A stretch of DNA of 64,000 nucleotides from Beroe ovata. Its lineage: Eukaryota > Ctenophora > Nuda > Beroida > Beroidae. The notes under the pieces were generated by a model. It was given only the letters and a program-made list of their open reading frames with translations, was not told the DNA's origin and did no database searches. Position numbers and translations under genes: made by a program. The stretch covers positions 76,421 through 140,420 of the forward strand of contig CAMPET010000073.1 in the NCBI GenBank assembly GCA_946803715.1. The letters run 5' to 3'. Positions within the stretch are counted from its first letter, which is position 1; each line of letters begins with the position of its first letter. Below, in pieces: positions 51,504-61,247 of this stretch.

Positions 51504-54250
51504 ATGGCTAACGAGGAGAAGGCTGACGCATCAGTTTGTGTCTTGGATTCACCAACTGCCATCGAGCCTGTCATTTCTGTAGAAACCTTCGAACAGGACC
51601 ATTTGGTAAGCAGTTCCAATTTGTTTTTCAGTGAGATGTCACTGCCTAGGCCCTAGACCGTCCAAAGTACATACCGGTGTCAGCGTATGAACCTTGAGCT
51701 TGAAGTCGGTTGAATTTGACACTATTTCCCTCCATCGGACATCACAAATTTACGTAAAAATTCAGGTTATATTTAAAGTAGTACTGATAATCGAATTATT
51801 CTCGTTATCTAACCTCATATACATCTACATGCGTCAATTGGACCGGAAAATGGTGGAGGGCTCATGCGTGTTCATTCATGACTGTATCCAGAAGACTTGT
51901 TTGATTAAAACATCTATGCCTCAGATGTGACTTCCGGCTGGTATGCCAAGTTTTTTTTCGCCAACACTATATAATCTCTTGCCAGAATTCTCAATCGGTT
52001 GATAAGCTGTTAATTTGACGTTCACAACATCAGCAATGTGACGATGACGTATTTTTGGTTGTGAATGGTAATCTGTGACGAAGTCAATCATTTTCAATAA
52101 CGATAACTTACTCTGTTATCATTTCTCACGAGATAACAACGCAAATGCCAAATATAGAAAAACGCAAAACTGGCAGCACGCATAATTTTATTACGTTTCA
52201 TAACGTTTATATTATACGAATACCACGTGAAATTGTTTGTGTCCGGGGAGATTGTGCAGAGGTTTTATTATTGCCTGTTCTCGTCCTCCGATTTTCGTAT
52301 GTTGTCCCCTACTCAGGGTACAGATGAGGTAGAGGCCGATGCCGTGTTCAGTCCACCGGTACCGAGGCGACAGCGGGATCGGATATTCTCCACACCGGGA
52401 AGAACTACGGATAGGTTCGGAGCGGGATTGCGGATTCAAATCCCGGACAACAGGACGTCAGAGCATATAGATAGGGTGAGTGAGTGAGTGAGTATATGTG
52501 AGTGAGTGAGATTGGGTGAGTAAGTGAGTGAGTGAGAATGGGAGTGGGTGAATGAGTGAATGAGTGGGTGAGTGCAGAGTGACTGAGTTAGTGACTGAGT
52601 TAGTGACTGAGATTGGGAGTGGGTGAGTGGGCGAGTGAGTGAGTGAGTGAGTGAGTGAGTGAGTGAGTGAGTGAGTGAGTAAGTGAGTGAGTGAGTGAGT
52701 GAGTGAATGAATGAATGAGTGAGTGAATGCGGGAGTGAATGAGTGAGTGAGTGAATGCGAGAGTGAATGAGTCAGTGAGTGACTGTGAGTGAATCTTGCG
52801 TGGTACAAAGTTCCTCCCCAAGGTTGAGGAATGGCTCATCTCCTCCGAACATCAAGAGCCGCCGTCTCCAAGACTCAACATGGAAAATAGGTGTGAAATA
52901 ATAGGAATCAGATTCCAAGAAATGAAACCTTATCTCCTCTGATTAAATTCGTCCGCTTTTTCATTCATTTGTTTTTAAGAAGCTAGGATTTTGAGATTAC
53001 TCGAACAGTCATGAATTAAAATGTTCAATACGCTTACAGTGGCTAAGTTCTTATGCATCTGAGCTACTGGTAGCATTCAGACTGCTGGCGTCAATAAGTT
53101 GAAATCTAGTCCAAAATTCAGTAACTTCACCCTTCAGGTTTTGGCGGTCGGTATCGAGTCCAGCCCTGAACAAGGGACGCGCGAGCACCGTTCCCCCTCT
53201 CCCCACATCTCCAGGTTCCGAAGCCCCAAGTGGTAGCACTCAGATAATGCAGGTAAGCGATCATATCAAAATTTGAATTTTATTGATCTCGGAAGACGTA
53301 TCGTCGTATAACTATCACACAGTTCTTCAAGACTAAAATGGAAATGGAATGAAATCATGTTATGAGAATTGAGGGATTTTATGTCTCAAAAGTCCCGTCC
53401 GTACAAAGCGGTCGACGTTTCATACTGGGCTGATTAGAAAACTTTCCTTGTGTTGAGGTTCATCAAGTAACTGTTCGAGTGCCCATCCCATTCCTTTACT
53501 TCAATCAATCTACTGTGAGATTTTGATGCAAGGCTTATCCAACTGGAGCGCAGTCCAATCTTGTTGTTCGTATTAGAGTCCATTGAGTCACTTTTTGCTT
53601 TCGATTGGATAGTCGATTGATGGTCTTTTTGCATTTGTTCGATTGTACTCCGCTCTCTACCATTATCATTCCCCAATTCAGTTCTGTTATTGATGTTCTG
53701 GGATCTGCTATTTCGCTTTATCATAGCTCTGATATTGATCTTCTTTTTATTGGTGCTTCGTTCCTTTTTCTTTTGAGCCATTTTCTTTGACCGCTCCTTT
53801 TCGAAGCGTTGCATTATCTCTTCCTTAGACGGGTATTCCTTGCCTTCCTTTCCGCTGTCTGTTTGAACGCTAAACTTGAAGATCTTTGTGGCTACAGCTG
53901 GAAACAAAGGGTTTTCCTATTCTCATTCCAACGTCGATGAAATAGAAATTGCTCTCAAATGTATCAGAGAAAGAACAATTACTAACTTAAAGCATACTTA
54001 CTATAGCACGCTTCATAAATCTGCACGTGCAACTAGTGTTGCCATGGTAGCACGGAATTATGAATCGAAGATTGCTCAAAATTGCTGCAAATGCAATCCT
54101 TTTCTCAAGTTAGACCTGGGATGAAATCAGCCTTATAACACCTTCATATCTTCAGGTTGCTATGGGAAATTCAACACTCAGTCCTCTGGATGAGCGCCAG
54201 ATTAGGCGCCTTATTGGTGACAGGCGTCTCATTCTCACACCGCTATTCCA
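51504..54250 (+). CDS. Unrecognised spliced gene, Ser/Pro-rich, 3' end not found
   Basis: Five exons with consistent phase: 51,504-51,605 (MANEEKADASVCVLDS start), 52,317-52,475, 52,823-52,890, 53,138-53,252 and 54,156-54,250. The ATG sits shortly after a pyrimidine-rich stretch and CATAG, so an upstream non-coding exon is possible. Exon 2 encodes VFSPPVPRRQRDRIFSTPGR, then a basic stretch. Exons 3-4 are Ser/Pro-rich (EPPSPRLNMENR; TVPPLPTSPGSEAPSG), suggesting a disordered, phosphorylated protein. Exon 5 encodes LSPLDERQIRRLIGDRRLIL, which looks helical and ordered. After the GTGAGT donor at 54,251 the next exon was not located, and a minus-strand gene begins at 54,561. The family is not recognised. 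Confidence 0.6.
52471..52800. repeat. (GTGA)n tetranucleotide array at a splice donor
   Basis: About 330 bp of GAGT/GTGA repeats with some GATTGGGAGTGGGT and GACTGAGTTAGT interruptions. It starts exactly at the donor of exon 2 of the gene at 51,504-54,250. Open frames in it (repeated THSLTHS on the minus strand) are simple-repeat artefacts. Confidence 0.97.
53434..53907 (-). CDS. Possible nested antisense ORF, Lys-rich, unknown
   Basis: 157-codon frame on the minus strand within intron 4 of the gene at 51,504-54,250. It starts MFPAVATKIFKFSVQTDSG and has a strongly charged middle (KERSKKMAQKKKERSTNKKK). Its length in an AT-rich intron is unusual. No known domain is visible; a degenerate retroelement piece is the main alternative. 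Confidence 0.3.
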   Translation of the reverse strand: MFPAVATKIFKFSVQTDSGKEGKEYPSKEEIMQRFEKERSKKMAQKKKERSTNKKKINIRAMIKRNSRSQNINNRTELGNDNGRERSTIEQMQKDHQSTIQSKAKSDSMDSNTNNKIGLRSSWISLASKSHSRLIEVKEWDGHSNSYLMNLNTRKVF

Positions 54251-54560
54251 GTGAGTATATTACATTTTCTCGAGCAAATACGTCTTACATAATTTACATT
54301 TACAATGACGTGATCAAAAAGTGAAACAAACCCTCGGCAATTAAGTTAAAAAGTTTAAAACGTATTCAAATCTGACTGGCCCGCCGGTTTGCAAACCATG
54401 TGAGAAATGTCTGCTTCAAAATAACAATTTATACCATGGTCATAGTCAACATATACTGGTGTAGTTCATTTTCGTTGAGTACAATCATGAAATTATATAG
54501 ATTGTGTCAAAAATTAATAATAACATGTTATTTTGGTTATAGAATTTAACAATTATCAAA

Positions 54561-54918
54561 TTATGAACGCGTGCGCGCCGCGCGTCTATCATATCTCTCT
54601 TGGTGTTGTCTGGATTGTGACGTCTGTCTAGGATCTTTGGGTTCTCTTCTTCTGTAGAATGATGCACGTGTGAAGCAGATCACTGAGTCTGGCTCCTGAT
54701 GGAGGGAGGTTAGTATTTGTGCGGCTTCCAAAACTATATATCTTCCCACGGGATCTAAAATATAAATCACTGTTAATTATTTGTCGTAAAATGACCAGCT
54801 CGAAAGTAATTATCCTCTTTAGTTTTACCTGATCCGTTGATACGAATGCTCTCAAGCGCTATGTCTCTGGAATACCCAAGTTTGATGGCATATTGCACAA
54901 AGTCAGGGTGTGTCATAA
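54561..54918 (-). CDS. C-terminal exons of an unrecognised gene with UBA-like segment
   Basis: Two minus-strand exons joined in phase 1: 54,839-54,918 and 54,561-54,754 (stop TAA). The first encodes THPDFVQYAIKLGYSRDIA, a helix-loop-helix pattern like UBA/CUE domains (P-x-F-V-x-x-A-x-x-L-G-Y-S). The second continues GRYIVLEAAQILTSLHQE and ends in an Arg-rich tail (RREPKDPRQTSQSRQ). Upstream exons would lie to the right of 54,918 and were not found. It is convergent with the Ser/Pro-rich gene. UBA assignment is tentative. Confidence 0.5.
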
Positions 54919-57900
54919 CTGGGTATGAATTGTGTGTGATGAAATTAATCAAATGTTATATTCGAAAAATCTGTAGGTTTAGAAATTGATCGCGCTGAAA
55001 ACAATCGCTGGGCCTTTGCATAAACTAGCAAAATGGTCGTTAATAAAGATATAATGATGAAAATCATGTTACGTGTTGGAGCGTTATTCATGAGTAGCGA
55101 AAACAAAAGTCATGTTCCATGTAAATACGAAGGGCTGGCTAAACGTATGCAAGGATTAAAACCACCTCGTGTGGGTTTACACAGAATCTGTTTATCTTCA
55201 GTTTCCGTGAAATTGATAAAATCATACTCGCCCCCCCCCCCTGAATCGAGGTTGGACCTACTTTCATCTGGAAAGGCTAATCATATTCCTAATAACATTT
55301 GTTATTAGAACCTGTTATACTATCTGTTTTTCTAATATATACCATCATTAAAGCGATTACGTTGGTGATATGCCAGCTTATCACCTACAAGAATCTAGAC
55401 TGTCGAGCCTATACCCGCGAGCTCTTTCAAATGAAATTATCTTCATATTAGAATCCTCTCTCTCACCCGAGCAGCAGAGGAAATAATATTGTAATTCGTA
55501 TATGTATTTTTTCTTATCTTCTTCTCTAAAAAGTGGGTGGAGGGCTGGTGCGTATCAAACCAGTTTGAGTGCTACTATCATAATTAGTGGGCGTGGCCTA
55601 GGGTCCTGGTACATACATATTATATTTGCTCCCTGGGGGGAGCTGCGTGTTATTTGAGCACCACCATGCATGGTACGTGAAAATGCAGTGGCACAGCTAA
55701 TATGAGCTGCGATATAGGGCGAACCACGTGATTCGCTCGATGATAAAACTGTGGTATCCGCTGGTGTTTTGCGAGCATCTAGGGACAATTGGGGCATGCC
55801 TAGTAGGTACTCTATAATAGTTAGTGCAGAGTGTCGTAGTACGGTGGGGTTGTTAAATAAATGTTAACACAGTCTTCAATTGATTGTTAACCGCGGTCCG
55901 CGGTGTGGTGCGAGCATAGGTCAGTACTACGCACCATTTGCACTATGTTTCCCCGAATAAGGCTCATTCGATAGGAGTAATTTAATGGAATGGCTGAATA
56001 TATAACATTGAACTGATGTCTAACATGTAAGAAAGAAATTTGAACCCAAATTTTGCATAATCACTGAATATTATTTCATTCTACAGAAATAATGTATGAT
56101 GTAGGCCCCGTACAAGATAAAAGTCAAGATGGTCTTCAAAAAGGTTCCCAAAAATCGCATATAAATACCTGAAAAATCAAACCGCTGAGGTACAAATCAG
56201 TCTTGTGCGCTGACAATATTCAATGATAATCAATCACATCTGAAAACGTTTTCGTCGCTACTTTTCACAATTAGTCATTGTTCAACACTAGTTTCGCGCA
56301 TTGTGATAATGTGTTGCGGGATATATGTTATAGCACCGCATATTACAGACACACCCACTGTTCACAGGGACGTGACCGTGCATTGAACAACGAAATTTGG
56401 AAAAACAAAAAGGTAGAAAAGTTTGGATTGGTGACTAATAAAAACAACTGTAACAGCTAACGAGAAACTAGATTACGAAATTGTGATGATTTAATCATAT
56501 TAATTACATGAACAATAAAGGTCTCAAAGCTCAGTGTAGCACGACTCACGTACATTATAACTCGTTGAAGTGTTCATGCCAGTATAAGCGCAGAGCAGCA
56601 GCTGGCCCTCCATATTATCATCCTGTTTCTCCTATTCGATTCTACCCTAATTTATTAATATGCTTTATCAAATAATCTGATTACCATTTCATGGAAATGC
56701 GCGCGGTGATACTCATACTGTATGTGAGAACTGTGGATATGCTACTGTAACCATCTCGGACATGGTGTTGTAGTGTCGCCGGGTGCAACTTCCACAAAAT
56801 AATACGACAACAGTTTCGTTAACCAAATCCCATATCTCGTCACGCCGTCATAATGATGATGATATGCCGCCATTTTTGATAAGTTTTGAGCTGCACAGTT
56901 ATATGTTGTCTAGTTTAGAGTGGAAATTAGATTAGCTGATGGCATATTGGATCTGGTTTTCTCAGGTGGCTTCAATTACGGCATCATTGAATTTTGTCAA
57001 CCGCCAGGGGAGGAAGATGTATTGACTTGCTTTAATCTGATAGCCACATCGGCTAGCGTTGTTGTTGTAACAATATCTTGAGTCACGTACATATTTGGCA
57101 TCTAACGTCACATAATATGTTGTTAATTTGGTCGTGCTATTTTTGATTGAGACGGATGTACTGGTTCACAACTTGTTTTGAACTCCTTATCTTGCGAGTA
57201 TCAACTTATAACGTGAGGCGAGAACAGCTGCTTATTCTGAAGGCTAGTCAGGAGATATAATTTTTAGAGTATTTTAATGCCTACATGTGGTATGATAAGA
57301 TATAACTGTGAGGGATGAACATTGAACAACAGTATATTATGATATGGAGGAATATTGGAAAGAGTAGGGTCCATAATATGCGTTCGACCTGAACGGATTG
57401 TGTTATTTATAAGCTGTTATACGTCACACTTAGCAGGGTGGCCAACGCATGATATCACGTATATGCCGTGTGTGTGGGTGTGTATGTGTGTGGGTGTGTG
57501 GGTGAACAGCATGTAGTTGAGATCATGATGGGGTCCGTCTAGGCACCCACGAAGCAGCGAACAAGGTGCCCCCTCTCTTTATTCATTCCCCGCGTTCAAT
57601 GAGTCGCTTTTGACTGATTTTCCGACATGCGACATGGTTTTCATATAAAATAACGTCACAGAGCTCCCATCCGAGACTTACGCATTGTGTTATGGTTTAT
57701 GAAACTGTTCCAAAGTTCCGTCATGAATGAAAATTTGGTGGATATATAATGGAACCTTTCATACATTTTCAAGAACGAGTAATATTATAGAATTCAACCT
57801 ATCCCAGTGTGAATATTCCATGGCAGCTGCACGTGCTATAGAGTCTTCCAAAATGTCGACTATTAGGCAAAATTACTTTACTACGGGCCCATACGATATA

Positions 57901-58962
57901 TTGGATCATAGGTTCGAGTTTACACAACGAAGACTTCATGTTTCGAGGCCATCCTAACTCATGAGGCCTTAAAATTATTCTCAAGGATATCATGAGAGTA
58001 GTTAGCAGCGCTAGCATATAAAGATGCTTGTCATCTTGGCCAATTCTCTCTGCATTCTGCAATTTGTGCTAAAGCATGATATCCCAGTCAATCAAGGTTC
58101 TTGGGAATGAGATTTCGGACTCTCAATAAGCTTTCCATTACTTTCTAGAAGGTTAAAAGAAATTATATGCTATCATGTGTATGGAACCCCGAGTTTATAT
58201 TGGTTTTAGGTATCGACTATCGATGCGCACTCCCACGATGATAAGCTGATAAGAGAAGGAAGCGTTTATCCGGCCTGCCTTATTTGATAAGTGGTCAAGT
58301 TACATTTTTGCCGTCATATTTGAACCACTACTGATTCTATGATTCAAGCAAAATCGGCTTTTGATCATTCCGTATGTTATTATTAATTTCAATTACCAGT
58401 ACCAATTCCATATACACCTAAGTCTTCCAGCAAAAGCAGATTTAAACGGTTCTCAATAAAACCTCAACAAAATTCGAAATTCGTTAATCGTGGGTAGAAT
58501 CTGATTGTAAGCTGAAAGAGATGTATAATCTTAGAAACTTTATATTCCCAGAATCGATTGTCACCTATTCGCGGAATCTGTAGGCTTCTTTTGCTAAAAT
58601 TATGAAAATTAGGTGCACAAGATTAGGCTGATCAAATTTGGTGAATTGATCACGTCAGTGCGAGAAGTCAAAGATACTAGGCTAATATTCTCGGTTACCC
58701 TAAATTCAATCATCCTTGTGAGCCTTCCCGCACGCACGGTATTATATTATTATGCAGGCTGAGATTAAGTGCCATCATGTTCATTTCCAAAAGGAGGTAG
58801 TTACTATGTTGAATTTTGATGTTCATGATGCTGAAGTGTTGATATGAAATTGTTGCTGAAATTCGGCTATGATTTGGTCGGGTTTAGTTCTATATCAACA
58901 CCATAATTAATTCATTGTAGATGAATTAATTAACCATCCTTTTCACACAGGAGGCTAATGTT
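54919..58962. other. Four kilobases without a supported gene
   Basis: AT-rich with a poly-C run at 55,230-55,242 and a CCGCGGTCCGCGG palindrome at 55,890. TG-rich simple sequence lies at 57,470-57,510. Frames are short and of non-coding composition. The end of the region (58,920-58,951, pyrimidine-rich to TTTCACACAG) is the 3' end of an intron in the 5' UTR of the next gene. Confidence 0.5.
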
Positions 58963-60219
58963 ATGAACAAACTGAGTCAGCGTGCCCAAAATATCAACCA
59001 GGAAAAGGAATCACTCTTAAAAATTGGTTTTGAAAAATGCCTCTCTTCACCCTATCACCCAATTGAGAACCCTCGTGGTATAATCAACCTTGGAACATCA
59101 GAAAATCTCATATGCAGTGATCTCCTCATACCAAAACTGGAATCAATCACCAAAATCACTGCACCAGAATTGCAGTACTTTCCCATCAATGGAGTTCCAG
59201 ATTTCAGGAGGGAAGTCGGGAGGTTTTTGGGAGAGAAGACGAGGTCTGATATTGAATTAGCAATTGAGAATATCAGTATCATGAACGGCTGCAGTTCTGT
59301 TTTCAACTTTCTGGCCTATGTCATTGGAGATGAGGGAGATTACTTTCTATGTCCAAGTCCCTCCTACGGAATGGTAGCTGACTACATGAGTGGCTTCATG
59401 GGTTTGAATATAATCCACACGGACCTAAACGACAAAGACAACATGATATCTGTGGAAAATCTCCAGAAGGATTATGATGCCGCTACGGCAGAGGGTAAGA
59501 AAGTGACCGGGCTGGTGATAATAAATCCCCATAATCCTACTGGAGCCTTATATAACAAGAAACTGGTGCTAGAAGTTATGGAATTTGCGAAAGATGTAGG
59601 AATTCATTTGCTGATCGATGAGATATATTTTCTTAGCATGTTTGAGGAAGATACTTTTCAGAGCTGTCTTTCATACAGTACAGAGTGGCCGGACCCAGAG
59701 AGGACTCACTTCTTATGGAGTTTCTCTAAAGACTTTGCCATGTCCGGCATGAGATGCGCTGTACTATACAGCAAAAACACAGCAATACACTCTACATTCA
59801 ATAGGATGTGCTTCTACCATTCTGTACCTGCCATTGTGCAGATGAAGCTGTGTGCCCTGCTCCGCGATAGGCAATGGGTGGATACTTTCCTATCAGAATC
59901 CAGGCACAGACTTAGAGAACATGCTGGTATTGTCATGGATTATCTTGACAAACTGGGAATATCATATGTGGAACCTCAGGGGACACTTTATTTGTGGGCG
60001 AATTTTGAAACTGTTTTTAAGAGAGGAGGGGTCTCAGCATCTGAGGCTGACCATATATTTTTGTTGATGCTGGATAATTTAATCTACATCCCATCTTCAA
60101 GAGGATTTGATGGAGTCAACCCAAAATACTTCAGAATCGTTTATGCTATCCCAAAAGACTACCTTATTGAAGCTATGGAACGATTAATGACTTTTGTTCA
60201 TTCTTATAAAAGCGACTAA
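58963..60219 (+). CDS. ACCS-like: ACC-synthase-like PLP aminotransferase, intronless CDS
   Basis: 418-residue fold-type I PLP enzyme of the 1-aminocyclopropane-1-carboxylate synthase-like group known also in animals (ACCS/ACCSL); animal members are not shown to make ACC. Visible: substrate-side INLGTSENLICSDLL, the NPHNPTG loop (188-194), DEIYFLS with the PLP-nitrogen Asp at 219, SFSKDF with the PLP lysine K256, and SGMRC with the phosphate Arg at 264. Length is normal. The coding region has no intron, while every other host gene here except the zinc-finger gene is split. An acceptor-like TTTCACACAG ends at 58,951, 11 bp before the ATG, suggesting a single intron in the 5' UTR. Confidence 0.92.
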   Translation: MNKLSQRAQNINQEKESLLKIGFEKCLSSPYHPIENPRGIINLGTSENLICSDLLIPKLESITKITAPELQYFPINGVPDFRREVGRFLGEKTRSDIELAIENISIMNGCSSVFNFLAYVIGDEGDYFLCPSPSYGMVADYMSGFMGLNIIHTDLNDKDNMISVENLQKDYDAATAEGKKVTGLVIINPHNPTGALYNKKLVLEVMEFAKDVGIHLLIDEIYFLSMFEEDTFQSCLSYSTEWPDPERTHFLWSFSKDFAMSGMRCAVLYSKNTAIHSTFNRMCFYHSVPAIVQMKLCALLRDRQWVDTFLSESRHRLREHAGIVMDYLDKLGISYVEPQGTLYLWANFETVFKRGGVSASEADHIFLLMLDNLIYIPSSRGFDGVNPKYFRIVYAIPKDYLIEAMERLMTFVHSYKSD

Positions 60220-61247
60220 TCTATTGCTACGAAGAGAAATGCTTTATTTTCTGTGTATTTCGATATTTCCAATTCTAATTATAGTTTGGCTCCATACGTA
60301 TTTGCCGCGCCACAGTTTCTCCTGATAGGAGGTCTAATAGTTGGAATCACTGTACTAAAAATCCGTCATCGCATGGCAATATATACTTACTGCCTACATT
60401 CAATGCACAATCACGTTTCTCGCAGTACATTCTTACTGGGAAAATTTTTACTGGGATCAAATTGGATACAAAATTCAGTGAATATACAAGTACAAATATC
60501 AAACACCTGGGAAAAGCATACAAAATGTCGTAGTGGAAACTAGGCTATTCTGTTCAGTGATGAAGGTAACGCCCTCACGAATTCACTGCTCTGTTAATAT
60601 GTCAACCATGATGACCTTGGTAGAAAGAACAATATAAAGCTAATAAAAAGCTATAGACTAATCTATCCAGCTTTTCTATGCCTTCTACATACATATCTTA
60701 TAGGTGTGGCAACATCGAATATGGGTCCAGAAGTTATAGACTTCAAAAATAGAACAAGAATTTGCATTTGGAGAGATCGATCATGGAGGTCTTTCCCATA
60801 TCCGAATCCCCGTTCAACACTCCTAATAAACTATGTAGTGCATCTCATTTACAACAATTGTCCAACTGAATCGAGGACTGCAGTGCTCATAAGTGTATAG
60901 CAGCGAAATCGTATGCCCACTACCATGTAGAATGCTTCCTTGAACTGCATAGATCAGTATGCTCATAATTTACTAGTTAGTATCAGTTCTTTCAGGTTAA
61001 ACATTCTACTGTAAAGCCCTGTAACTCATGAAACATAAAAGATGCTTGTAAACTTTCTAACGTGACCTATCGTTTATTTCGATTTTCGAAAGAATGATGA
61101 TGAAAATTATGCTCATAACCTTTTTGTAATATTTATCGGGATGAAATTTGCTGATCATAGATACCGGTTTTAATAATTGCGAGCCTAAAATTTGACAGAC
61201 ATTGACGACTCAATGAATTAATGGAAACTTTTTCATGTTCATTTTAG
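60220..61247. other. Spacer; possible 5' exons of the IFI44-like gene
   Basis: A 64-codon frame at 60,706-60,900 follows a CTTATAG that could be an acceptor, but its protein shows no known domain. The N-terminal exon of the downstream gene should lie here. Confidence 0.35.

Noticed and set aside
52458-52839. Minus-strand frames reading THSLTHSLTHS
   Set aside because: Translation of a tetranucleotide repeat.
55033-55308. 91-codon plus-strand frame
   Set aside because: It ends in a poly-C run, has no splice support and no recognisable domain.
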